This document shows positions 1-5,945 of a stretch of 9,099 bases of DNA, one piece after another (the first letter of the stretch is position 1; each line of letters begins with the position of its first letter). Location: positions 1 to 9,099 of the forward strand of contig JBFYSV010000142.1 of NCBI GenBank assembly GCA_041301185.1, in the 5' to 3' direction. A program made the position numbers and the translations under genes. The stretch comes from JAQBDA01 sp041301185. GTDB taxonomy: Bacteria; Chloroflexota; Anaerolineae; Anaerolineales; UBA4823. Under the pieces are notes generated by a model. That model ran no database searches and was not told where the DNA came from. It saw nothing but the letters and a program-made list of their open reading frames with translations.

Positions 1-1723
1 GCTCCCGGGCGGCAATAAATATGATCCCATCCCTGTTCACGACGGGACCTCCCGCCGGACCACCCGGCAGCGGGTAAGACCAGAGCAACTCAGGAGCGAT
101 CTCCAGGGAGACCTCCGTCCAGAGTGTGCCATAAGGATCGCGCCTTTCGGTAGCCCACAGGTGACCGCCAGGCATCGGCATGGTTCCCTGCTCTGTTCCC
201 ACGCTTGGGGTGTAGATCTGACCACGAACGATCCATGCCGCGACAAGCATCAGGACAGCGAAAACCAGGGCGCGCACCAGCCGCCGGTGGTCCTGCAGCC
301 AGTCGGAGACGGGCCTCATCAGGCGGTGCTCCAATTTTTCAGCCCAGTCCTGGGGCAGCAACGCGGCAAGCCGATTGCGGCGCATCCGCTCCACATTGAT
401 CTCCCGGCGCAGCCCCTCCCCCAGCAAATTGAAACCCAGCACGCCGAGGAAGATGACGGTCCCGACCACGATGAGCGCCAGCGGTTCGGTCAGCTTTTGC
501 AGGGCGGAGGAGAGCATCTGCCCCAATTCCGGCAAGCCGGCGGTATTGACCGCCACAAAATCAGAGATCTCCACGTACACCCCGCCCCCGATGTAGTAGC
601 CCAGGAAGCCCAGCTCCGCTGAAATGAGCAGGGTGCTGCTGATCTCGATCGGAAGCAGCATCCATAGGAGGGGTGTGATATGGCGAACTACATGAACGAA
701 CAGGATGTAGCGCTCCGAGGCGCCCATCGATCGCACTGCCTCGACGAATAATTGTTTCTTTACCAGGCGGGTTTGCTCGCTCACCAGGCGGGCGGTCTCC
801 GCCCAGCCTGTGATCCCCAGACCGATGATGAAAGCCAGCAGCCCCTTTTCTACGCCGACTGCAAAGATGCCGATGATGGCGACGATGAGAACCGGGATGG
901 ACAGCGTCGTGGACAGGATGGATTCGAGCGGACGCCTGAGGCGTCCTTCCACCCAACCGATCAACAGTCCCAGCAGAGTCCCCAGGAACAGCCTGATGCC
1001 TGCCACCGAAGCCACCATGATCATGGTCGGGCGCACCCCCCACAGGATGCGGCTCCATAGGTCGCGTCCGAAATTATCTGTTCCCAGTGGAAATCCGTCC
1101 ACCTTAAAGGGTGGATAGGGTGGCGTTCTGATCTTCCCATCCACGATCAAGGTGTAGTGTTCTTCCATCGGATTCTGAGGTGCCCATGAGGGACCCAAGA
1201 GAGCCACAAGGAGGAAACCTGCCACGATCAGTATCCCGATCCACAAGACCCAGTTGATGGTTCGGAAGGGAGAGCGTTTCTTTCTAAATGTCGCAGCCTC
1301 GCCAACCTCAAGCGGAGGTACGGGTTCAATCGTAGGGGAGGTTTCTTGTTCAATTCCACCCGGCTCAGGAATTGGTGAAATGAATGGAGATGTTCGTTGC
1401 AAAGACTCCAGCGCCTTGCGTGCTTCCAGGTTCCCGGGATCAAGTCTCAGCACCCGGTTAAGGCAATAGAGGCGCTTCTCCTTATCCTCCAGGGTGAGAC
1501 CCAGCCCGAGCCAAGCTTCCAGGTTTCCAGGATCGAGTTTTAGAACCCGGCTCAGGCAGTAGACGCGTTTCTCTCCATCCTCCACCGCCAAACCCATCCC
1601 AAGCCAGGCTTCCACGGATGCCGGATTCGCGTGCAACAACCTGGCAAAGAGGGTCACTGCCGCCTGGCGGTTGCCAAGGTGGAGCGCGTCCCGGGCTTGC
1701 TTGAGCAGGTCTTCACCGCTCAT
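1..1723 (-). CDS. OppC/DppC-type ABC permease with N-terminal TPR-like region and C-terminal beta-propeller start (3' end off window)
   Basis: This frame stays open for 574 codons from ATG 1723 to the left edge, so the gene is partial at its 3' end. Residues about 1-107 hold TPR-like helical repeats, including two 31-residue units with the signature R-V-L-x-L-D-P-G-N-L-E-A. Residues 108-150 are a Pro/Glu-rich linker. The permease domain follows: TM1 at about 157-178, the OppC-type motif FPLGTDNFGRDLWSRI at 211-226, an EAA loop with FVEAVRSMGASERYI at 326-340, and the family's usual end FNLLGEGLRREI at 431-442. Normal family members stop near there. This one continues with an extra hydrophobic helix (about 483-499) and then WSYPLPGGPAGGPVV plus DGIIFIAARE, which resembles the first strands of a PQQ-like propeller. 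The role is inner-membrane import of peptides or a similar solute together with the upstream OppB-like protein. The extra helix would place the propeller outside the membrane. The permease call is firm; the propeller is inferred from about 30 residues. Confidence 0.9.
   Translation of the reverse strand, partial: MSGEDLLKQARDALHLGNRQAAVTLFARLLHANPASVEAWLGMGLAVEDGEKRVYCLSRVLKLDPGNLEAWLGLGLTLEDKEKRLYCLNRVLRLDPGNLEARKALESLQRTSPFISPIPEPGGIEQETSPTIEPVPPLEVGEAATFRKKRSPFRTINWVLWIGILIVAGFLLVALLGPSWAPQNPMEEHYTLIVDGKIRTPPYPPFKVDGFPLGTDNFGRDLWSRILWGVRPTMIMVASVAGIRLFLGTLLGLLIGWVEGRLRRPLESILSTTLSIPVLIVAIIGIFAVGVEKGLLAFIIGLGITGWAETARLVSEQTRLVKKQLFVEAVRSMGASERYILFVHVVRHITPLLWMLLPIEISSTLLISAELGFLGYYIGGGVYVEISDFVAVNTAGLPELGQMLSSALQKLTEPLALIVVGTVIFLGVLGFNLLGEGLRREINVERMRRNRLAALLPQDWAEKLEHRLMRPVSDWLQDHRRLVRALVFAVLMLVAAWIVRGQIYTPSVGTEQGTMPMPGGHLWATERRDPYGTLWTEVSLEIAPELLWSYPLPGGPAGGPVVNRDGIIFIAARE
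1438..1623 (-). repeat. Tandem 93-bp repeat inside the permease gene (TPR-like units)
   Basis: Two head-to-tail 93-bp copies (1438-1530 and 1531-1623) encode 31 residues each and are clearly alike at DNA level, although many third positions differ. A partial third copy continues just left of 1438 (GNLEARKALESL). The in-frame 31-residue period argues for a protein repeat rather than a DNA-level element. Confidence 0.75.
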
Positions 1724-1728
1724 ACGGT

Positions 1729-1735
1729 CTTCCTT
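1729..1735 (-). promoter_or_regulatory. Shine-Dalgarno for the OppC-like gene
   Basis: The minus strand reads AAGGAAG with a 5-nt spacer (ACCGT) before the ATG at 1723. It lies in the 30-bp gap after the OppB-like stop codon and supports both this start and co-transcription of the two permease genes. Confidence 0.7.
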
Positions 1736-1753
1736 GGTTCCAGTGAGGTGTCA

Positions 1754-2713
1754 TCACGCGGCCTTGGTTTCGGGGACCTGCGACTCTCGGTCAACACGCA
1801 ATCTCGGGTCCAACCCGCGAGCGAGAATGGTGGCGAAGAGGTCGATCAATAAAAAGAACGCCACCAACACGGTCATTTGCATCGCCATCATGGGCGGAGA
1901 GAGGTAGTCTGCCGTGCCATGGCTCAGGCTGAGGGTGGCACCCACCAGCCGGCCAAAACCAGGCCAGTTGAACAAACGCTCGAGGATGATCAGTTCCGCC
2001 ACCATCAACCGGGTGGAGGAGGCAATGATCAGGACGACGCCCGAGAGGATACTGCGGAAGGCATACCGGCGCTTGATGCTTGTGAACTTGAACCCGAAGC
2101 CGCGGGCGGCAATGACGTAAGGTTTTTCCATCTCCTCCGAGAGCAGCCCACCCGTCAGGCGGGCGATCTTTACGGTTGGCTGGATTGCCAGCGCCAGCAC
2201 CGGCAGCACCAGGTGCGCGTCCCAGCCAAAGCCCATGAACGGCAAAGTCAGCTCGCTAAAAGGACCGAACAATACGATCTGCAGGACCAGGAAGATGAGC
2301 AGGACCGCAGTGTAGAAAGCGGGGGAAGCCAGGCCCATGGTGGAGAGCACGGTCATCCAAGGGGCAATGCCGGCTTTACCACTGCGCACAGAAAGCCGAC
2401 CCAGGGACACCCCGGTCAGGATGCTGAGCAGCAGAGCAATGCCCAACAAGCCAAGGCTGACGACCCCCACCCTGGCGATCACGCTCAATACTGGCTCGCC
2501 GTTATTGGAAGATCCAAAATCCCCTTGCAGAAGTCCCTGGAAATACGCGGCGTAATAAGGCAGGAGAGGGTAGGTTTCTGTCCTGACCGACTCGTAAGGA
2601 TTGCCTGCCATGGCAAGCGGTGAGACCAGCGTGGCGAAGGTGAAGCCGACGAAATTGGCGATCAGGAGTGAGATGGCAAGGATGAGGACCTTGCGCAGGA
2701 TGGAGCGCAGCAT
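1754..2713 (-). CDS. OppB/DppB-type ABC transporter permease
   Basis: This 319-residue inner-membrane protein has the normal length and layout of OppB/DppB permeases: TM1 near residues 8-30, a periplasmic-side segment with YAAYFQGLLQGDFGSS (54-69), then five further helices. The EAA loop (SEEMEKPYVIAARGFGFKF, 192-210) contacts the ATPase subunit. The family signature near the C-terminus is present as ERLFNWPGFGRLV (245-257), and the protein ends close to the usual DPRLR motif (302-306). It should form the translocation channel with the OppC-like protein encoded 30 bp downstream; the ATPases and binding protein are not in the window. The ATG at 2713 starts right at the first helix, but only a poor Shine-Dalgarno precedes it (the leader reads CTACCACCTACC). 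The substrate cannot be told from sequence alone. Confidence 0.93.
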   Translation of the reverse strand: MLRSILRKVLILAISLLIANFVGFTFATLVSPLAMAGNPYESVRTETYPLLPYYAAYFQGLLQGDFGSSNNGEPVLSVIARVGVVSLGLLGIALLLSILTGVSLGRLSVRSGKAGIAPWMTVLSTMGLASPAFYTAVLLIFLVLQIVLFGPFSELTLPFMGFGWDAHLVLPVLALAIQPTVKIARLTGGLLSEEMEKPYVIAARGFGFKFTSIKRRYAFRSILSGVVLIIASSTRLMVAELIILERLFNWPGFGRLVGATLSLSHGTADYLSPPMMAMQMTVLVAFFLLIDLFATILARGLDPRLRVDRESQVPETKAA

Positions 2714-2741
2714 GGTAGGTGGTAGATTAGCTGAGAATCAG

Positions 2742-2750
2742 ATTATACCA
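2742..2750 (-). promoter_or_regulatory. Probable extended -10 promoter for the permease operon
   Basis: The minus strand reads TGGTATAAT, a consensus extended -10 element, about 28 nt upstream of the OppB-like ATG. No good -35 hexamer lies 16-18 nt upstream, as is tolerated by extended -10 promoters. The predicted leader is only about 20 nt. Confidence 0.45.
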
Positions 2751-2761
2751 GCCAGGGCTGC

Positions 2762-2790
2762 TTGACCGTCCGCGAGCCTCACGGTAAAAT
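2762..2790 (+). promoter_or_regulatory. Sigma-70-type promoter for the tRNA unit
   Basis: TTGACC (2762-2767) and TAAAAT (2785-2790) are separated by exactly 17 bp. The -10 box ends only 9 bp before the tRNA-Gly 5' end, so transcription should start within a few bases of the mature tRNA. It is back-to-back with the permease promoter. Confidence 0.65.
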
Positions 2791-2799
2791 GAACGCCGC

Positions 2800-2871
2800 G
2801 CGGGCGTCGCCAAGTGGTAAGGCATTAGCCTTCCAAGCTAATATCCGCGGGTTCGAATCCCGTCGCCCGCT
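2800..2871 (+). tRNA. tRNA-Gly (anticodon UCC)
   Basis: A full cloverleaf can be drawn. The 7-bp acceptor stem GCGGGCG/CGCCCGC has discriminator U. The D-arm is GCC/GGC with a GGT-containing loop, and the anticodon stem is TTAGC/GCTAA with loop CTTCCAA (anticodon TCC at loop positions 3-5). The T-arm loop is TTCGAAT. The length is 72 nt and CCA is not encoded. It reads GGA codons (and likely other Gly codons by wobble). Confidence 0.96.
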
Positions 2872-2880
2872 CTCAACTCT

Positions 2881-2931
2881 CCGCCGTGGGTGCCCCGGGA
2901 CAGGCTGACCCCGGCTCCGGCGGTTTCGTTT
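2881..2931 (+). terminator. Possible hairpin with T-rich tail between the two tRNA genes
   Basis: CCGCCG (2881-2886) and CGGCGG (2918-2923) can pair, with an inner GGGT/ACCC helix, followed by TTTCGTTT. It could be a weak terminator/attenuator or a processing structure. No separate promoter was seen for the second tRNA, which argues against strong termination here. Confidence 0.3.
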
Positions 2932-2936
2932 CACAG

Positions 2937-3009
2937 GGGCCCGTAGCTCAGTGGTTAGAGCAGGCGACTCATAATCGCTTGATCGATGGTTCGACTCCAT
3001 CCGGGCCCA
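2937..3009 (+). tRNA. tRNA-Ile2 (anticodon CAU, lysidine-modified type)
   Basis: A 73-nt cloverleaf: acceptor GGGCCCG/CGGGCCC with discriminator A, anticodon loop CTCATAA (anticodon CAT), T-loop TTCGACT, no encoded CCA. CAU tRNAs can be initiator Met, elongator Met or Ile2. The stretch AGAGCAGGCGACTCATAATC matches my memory of the E. coli ileX arm. The C4-G69 and C5-G68 acceptor pairs, known TilS recognition elements in E. coli, are present. The initiator-type mismatch at position 1-72 and the GGG/CCC anticodon stem are absent. If so, TilS converts C34 to lysidine and the tRNA reads AUA. Elongator Met remains the alternative. Confidence 0.8.
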
Positions 3010-3024
3010 TAATACAAATCGGCT

Positions 3025-3053
3025 CCTGTGATCGGGATTTGCACAGGTTTTTT
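3025..3053 (+). terminator. Rho-independent terminator of the tRNA unit
   Basis: CCTGTG (3025-3030) pairs with CACAGG (3042-3047) and is followed by six T residues (3048-3053), 15 bp after the tRNA-Ile2 3' end. The T-tract exists only on the plus strand, so it serves the tRNAs and not the RHS array transcribed from the other side. Confidence 0.7.
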
Positions 3054-3092
3054 ATCCCGATTCAGGCAGTTTGTTCATCCTTCCCGGTTCCC

Positions 3093-3389
3093 TCATGATG
3101 TCCATCTGCCTGCGCTATACCAATCGCCAGATCGCCGCCAAGAGCCGTTTCGCCGGACTTGGGTAAAGGCTAGATTCGTCAGGCGCTTGTGAAGTTCGAT
3201 TTCCCATTGTAAAATCAACAGACGCCTATGTTCGGGTGTTATGTACCTCAGCGGGTTGTAGAGCACATAGGCATACCGGTTCAGGCTCTGCGGGGTATAC
3301 AAGTTGGGCACCAGGCTGTCCGGCTGGGTGAAGCGGTACACATATGGATCATTTTGTTGATCGCGGTCTTGCAGGCCTGAGTTAGTCAA
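3093..3389 (-). pseudogene. RHS cassette E: broken RHS-core unit without tip or partner gene
   Basis: Residues 14-49 carry the RHS-associated core (DPYVYRFTQPD, then LNRYAYVLYNPLRY), preceded by the array-specific leader LTNSGLQDRDQQN. The expected YNDPTGH is missing: after Tyr49 the frame runs into about 49 unrelated residues (ITPEHRRLLIL...) with no recognisable domain, ending at 3093. No small membrane-protein gene follows; next downstream is the tRNA terminator of the opposite strand. The only start in register is a TTG at 3389 with no Shine-Dalgarno. The unit sits 21 bp after the stop of the 99-residue membrane protein gene. I read it as the eroded, distal end of the cassette array. Residues 50-98 could instead be a fragment of another gene joined by deletion. 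Confidence 0.7.
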
Positions 3390-3397
3390 GGTCGAAG
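3243..3397 (-). repeat. RHS-core repeat unit E with leader extension, truncated before DPTGH
   Basis: The core is conserved up to the NPLRY codons and stops matching at about 3242. The leader is ACCTTGACTAAC ... GACCGCGATCAACA. It lacks the MCSDPEDP extension seen in A, C and D. Confidence 0.75.
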
Positions 3398-3410
3398 AGT
3401 ATATATGTTG

Positions 3411-3710
3411 TCAGGGTTTCTTATTTTTCTTTCTTCCAAATAAGAAAAAACCGACACAATATGCAATTACACCGATAAACGCAGAATGAGCTAATCCAAA
3501 TATTATTAAATCTCTTTTCAGAACCTTGATAAGTTCAGGTGCCATGAATGGGGCAAAAAAGGAACATAGCCACGTTACAAAGAAACATGTAGCCAGTATC
3601 AAGGCATGTTGATGCTTTGTTAAGGTATCATTTTTATGTGTACTTCTAATAATTATCGTAGTCAATAAAATCCCTGCCGTTGCTGTGATCAAAAAGAATA
3701 AAATCGCCAT
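3411..3710 (-). CDS. Small 3-helix membrane protein, putative immunity partner of cassette D
   Basis: This 99-residue, AT-rich gene encodes a protein of unknown family. Hydrophobic helices lie at about 2-22 (starting MAILFFLITATAGI), 35-56 and 68-91, followed by a basic tail GRKKNKKP that should stay in the cytoplasm. It starts 38 bp after the stop of the cassette D tip, with GAGG four bases before the ATG. It has no enzyme motif. Small multi-helix membrane proteins directly after polymorphic or colicin-type toxin genes often act as immunity proteins against membrane-acting toxins. That role is inferred here from position and topology only. It shows no clear similarity to the partner genes of the other cassettes. 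Confidence 0.8.
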   Translation of the reverse strand: MAILFFLITATAGILLTTIIIRSTHKNDTLTKHQHALILATCFFVTWLCSFFAPFMAPELIKVLKRDLIIFGLAHSAFIGVIAYCVGFFLFGRKKNKKP

Positions 3711-3748
3711 AACACCTCGCTAGAATGTGTTTACCCTAAATAGGGAAG

Positions 3749-4372
3749 TTACCGAAACCCCCACGGAGGAAACAATTCATAATCTTGATGAATGTCTGGT
3801 TGTGAGTACACTCGATATACATACGCCCAATAAGATACCTCAAAATCAAGAACCGTAGCACCAACGACAGCCAGAGTAATCCCCAATGGAACCCCGATTT
3901 GTGGAGCGACCGTGTCTGCTAAAGCCAAATCCATTTCTGCCTTTACAATTAAAACCTCGATAGGAACAGTTACAAGAGTTACCAATATCCCAATAACGAT
4001 TAATGGTCCAAGTGGAGGATTTGGTCTTAATTCGGGAGTTAAAGAACTCGGATTATCCTTTTGTGTTGATCTTAGTTGGCATTTTAGATCTGCTTTTTCG
4101 CAATTTTGTTTCACACCACTGTCACTAGTTGGATCTGGTGGGATGCTTGGAGTTTGACTTCCCCCCACATGCTCCCCAACGATCATCCTGTCCCCTCCCC
4201 TCGTTGTCCCGCTCCCATCACATGTTGGAGTTGGGTCCTCCGGGTCTGAGCACATGTGCCCGGTTGGATCGTTATACCTCACCGGGTTGTTGAGCACGTA
4301 GGCATAGCGGTCGAGGCTTTGCGGGGCATATAGGTTGGGAACCAGGCTATCTGGCTGGGTGAAGCGGTACAT
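3749..4372 (-). CDS. RHS cassette D: RHS-core fragment with proline-rich linker and 2-helix hydrophobic tip
   Basis: The product of 207 residues begins inside the RHS core (MYRFTQPDSLVPNL, 1-14; YNDPTGH, 33-39) and continues with MCSDPEDPTPTCDGSG, shared with cassettes A and C. A low-complexity Ser/Pro region (about 70-120) follows, then two long hydrophobic segments (about 121-144 and 160-185) and an aromatic end (YWAYVYRVY, then FPPWGFR). The second segment resembles that of cassette C (PLG-x5-V/A-x-GA-x-V). Full RHS proteins carry thousands of residues before this core, so the unit cannot be secreted as such. Upstream, the reading frame meets a stop, and no Shine-Dalgarno precedes the ATG, which itself codes for a core residue. 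It is best read as a promoterless orphan tip module. A membrane-inserting tip is suggested by the hairpin but not demonstrated. Confidence 0.75.
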   Translation of the reverse strand: MYRFTQPDSLVPNLYAPQSLDRYAYVLNNPVRYNDPTGHMCSDPEDPTPTCDGSGTTRGGDRMIVGEHVGGSQTPSIPPDPTSDSGVKQNCEKADLKCQLRSTQKDNPSSLTPELRPNPPLGPLIVIGILVTLVTVPIEVLIVKAEMDLALADTVAPQIGVPLGITLAVVGATVLDFEVSYWAYVYRVYSQPDIHQDYELFPPWGFR

Positions 4373-4440
4373 ATATGGATCATTATGTTGACCGCAATTC
4401 TTGCAGGTATGAGGTTGTTAAGGTGCAAAGATGAGATCCC
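4211..4440 (-). repeat. RHS-core repeat unit D with leader extension
   Basis: Core plus MCSDPEDPTPTC and a leader GCACCTTAACAACC ... GCGGTCAACATAATGATCC. The leader is one base longer than in B and E, which puts it in a different frame from the core. Confidence 0.8.
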
Positions 4441-4503
4441 TGGTATCAAATTGGATTATGCAGGATACCTAGCGCCAACAGAACAATTAATCCAAATGGA
4501 TTA

Positions 4504-4701
4504 TTACCAAATACTAGCAGGTAGTGAGATTAATAATATTCCAATTACTATTATAGTGATAGAGGAAATAAGCAGAAGTTTCCATAATCTATAAACTGTG
4601 TGTAAATTTAATAGAGCTTTAGGCCGCATATAACAGAAGGCTATGGCTGACAGGGCAAGACCGAGCAAGATTATCAACATTGCCATTTGTTTTAAATGCA
4701 T
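4504..4701 (-). CDS. Small 2-helix membrane protein, putative immunity partner of cassette C
   Basis: A 65-residue protein with helices at about 5-25 (MAMLIILLGLALSAIAFCYM) and 40-61 (WKLLLISSITIIVIGILLIS), joined by a short basic loop (RPKALLNLHTVYR). The gene begins 15 bp after the cassette C stop codon. AAAGGA sits 8 nt before ATG 4701, right after that stop codon, so translation of the pair is probably linked. Internal Met codons at residues 6 and 8 are alternative starts but are less well spaced. No family recognised. Its place after the tip gene is the only reason to suggest immunity. Confidence 0.75.
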   Translation of the reverse strand: MHLKQMAMLIILLGLALSAIAFCYMRPKALLNLHTVYRLWKLLLISSITIIVIGILLISLPASIW

Positions 4702-4716
4702 ATCTGATATCCTTTC

Positions 4717-5301
4717 TCAAGGTATATTAAAACCCTCAACAATTAGATTCTTGGGCCAAGTGCTTGGCAGTAGTGGACGCCATATCTGATAAAGGCCTTC
4801 TACAGCAAAGGCAGCAACAACAGCGCCAAAAGCAATTACCGCGACTCCTAATGGATCGTGTGTTGAGACACCAAATCCTGCCACTATTGTTACAACCCCC
4901 GCGATCAGGAGAACACCAAATAATACTGTTCCTACAACTAGACGTGTTGTCGATACTGGTGGTGGAGGCTCGCCCACAAATTGCTTTTGAGTAGGATCAA
5001 TAGGTATGATTTGGGTGACCTGCGTTGTTTCATGAGAAAGAGAATCCTCCAATGCACCCGAGGATTGGCCTGTTTTTGTGTTTGCTGCACCACTTACATG
5101 TTTCCCTGCAACTATGATATTTCCCACCTTGGTATTTCCGCTGCCATCACAACTTGGAGTTGGGTTTTCCGGGTCCGAACACATGTGCCCGGTGGGGTCG
5201 TTGTACCTCAGCGGGTTGTTGAGCACATAGGCATAGCGGTCGAGACTCTGCGGGGCATACAGGTTGGGCACCAGGCTGTCTGGTTGGGAAAACCTGTACA
5301 C
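4717..5301 (-). CDS. RHS cassette C: RHS-core fragment with proline-rich linker and 2-helix hydrophobic tip
   Basis: A 194-residue unit starting in the RHS core (YRFSQPDSLVPNL, 2-14; YNDPTGH, 33-39), then MCSDPENPTPSC as in cassettes A and D. Similarity to D continues through CDGSG and GKHVSG (66-71). A Thr/Gln-rich stretch and EPPPPV (111-116) lead to two hydrophobic helices (about 121-144, TM1 with TVLFGVLLIAGVVTIVAG; 150-172, TM2) and an aromatic tail (YQIWRPLLPSTWPK). The fold plan matches cassette D, with closest likeness around PLG...GA-x-V, so the two tips are probably distant relatives. The only in-register start is GTG 5301 (a core Val codon) without a ribosome site; an in-frame TAG lies a few codons upstream. 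Likely untranslated unless recombined into a full RHS gene. Confidence 0.75.
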   Translation of the reverse strand: MYRFSQPDSLVPNLYAPQSLDRYAYVLNNPLRYNDPTGHMCSDPENPTPSCDGSGNTKVGNIIVAGKHVSGAANTKTGQSSGALEDSLSHETTQVTQIIPIDPTQKQFVGEPPPPVSTTRLVVGTVLFGVLLIAGVVTIVAGFGVSTHDPLGVAVIAFGAVVAAFAVEGLYQIWRPLLPSTWPKNLIVEGFNIP

Positions 5302-5365
5302 ATATGGATCATTATCTACCCTGGAATTCTTGCGCTATTAGGTTGGAAAGGTGCGAGAATGAGAT
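5141..5365 (-). repeat. RHS-core repeat unit C with leader extension
   Basis: Core nearly identical to A and D and extends past DPTGH through the MCSDPENPTPSC codons. The leader extension is recognisable (GCACCTTTCCAACC, GCAAGAATT, AATGATCC) but the most altered of the four. Confidence 0.8.
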
Positions 5366-5581
5366 GTGGACGTAGTACTCTATCTTATACGATGAACTGG
5401 GTGCCGGGGTAATGTAGCTAGATGAAGGGAAAGAACATTTGTACCCGAAAGGTATGCCCCTTGTATAAAAGATCAGTCTATACCATTAACAAAAGCCAAA
5501 AACGGTAAAGAAAAGACTTCGGTAAACTCTCTTTTTTCATTCTTTTTTAATTCAAATCAACTTTTAATAGTAATAATATTT
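5302..5581. other. 280-bp inter-cassette gap
   Basis: Bases 5302-5365 are the upstream extension of repeat C. Bases 5366-5581 hold no convincing gene, promoter or terminator. The part nearest the 110-residue membrane-protein gene is very AT-rich with T- and A-runs and a repeated CGGTAAA heptamer. A weak AAAAGA/TCTTTT pairing around 5510-5545 is too AT-only to call. Confidence 0.5.
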
Positions 5582-5914
5582 TTATTTCAACCGAGTGAAT
5601 AACTTTCTAAATATCTTTATCAAGCCTTTAAAAACCATAGTAAAACATAATATAGCGATAGTTGCTATTATTGCTATTATGGCAGACGTTTTTATTATCT
5701 CGGTTATAGGTGTTTGAGTAGATCTGGGATCAGATAACATGCCAATGAATGATGCTGCAAAAAAAGCAATCCCAATCAACAGGGCGTAAAGGAAAATTGC
5801 GTATCGATTTTTACTTCCAATATACCGAAGAATAACCCATAATCCGATAAGAATGATGCCAGTCGGAACTATTATAAAGGCGCCACATTGGAGCAGACCC
5901 TTAAGAATATCCAT
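5582..5914 (-). CDS. Small 3-helix membrane protein, putative immunity partner of cassette B
   Basis: A 110-residue, AT-rich, strongly hydrophobic protein with three helices at about 8-30, 38-60 and 73-95 and a basic C-terminus (KGLIKIFRKLFTRLK). I chose ATG 5914 because GGAGG lies 11 nt upstream and it leaves a 31-bp gap after the cassette B stop. A longer start at 5986 would add 24 polar residues and overlap the tip gene by 41 bp, with no ribosome site seen. Family not recognised; not evidently similar to the other three partner proteins. Membrane immunity against the cassette B tip is an inference from position. Confidence 0.75.
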   Translation of the reverse strand: MDILKGLLQCGAFIIVPTGIILIGLWVILRYIGSKNRYAIFLYALLIGIAFFAASFIGMLSDPRSTQTPITEIIKTSAIIAIIATIAILCFTMVFKGLIKIFRKLFTRLK

Positions 5915-5925
5915 ATTTCTTAATT

Positions 5926-5930
5926 CCTCC
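5926..5930 (-). promoter_or_regulatory. Shine-Dalgarno deciding the start of the 110-residue gene
   Basis: GGAGG on the minus strand, 11 nt before ATG 5914. Its presence favours the shorter start over the overlapping ATG at 5986. Confidence 0.6.
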
Positions 5931-5945
5931 GAAAGAGAATATTCC

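Noticed and set aside
561..1058. 165-residue minus-strand frame
   Set aside because: Shifted-frame shadow inside the OppC-like gene, whose own frame is continuously open to the left edge with permease motifs.
1877..2623. 248-residue plus-strand frame rich in Gln, His and Arg
   Set aside because: Antisense shadow of the OppB-like gene with biased composition and no domain.
2779..3000. 73-residue minus-strand frame beginning MESNHRSSDYESP
   Set aside because: It is the antisense of both tRNA genes; this kind of peptide is a well-known spurious translation of tRNA loci.
4385..4594. 69-residue plus-strand frame
   Set aside because: It lies across repeat D's leader and antisense to the 65-residue membrane protein gene, without ribosome site or domain.
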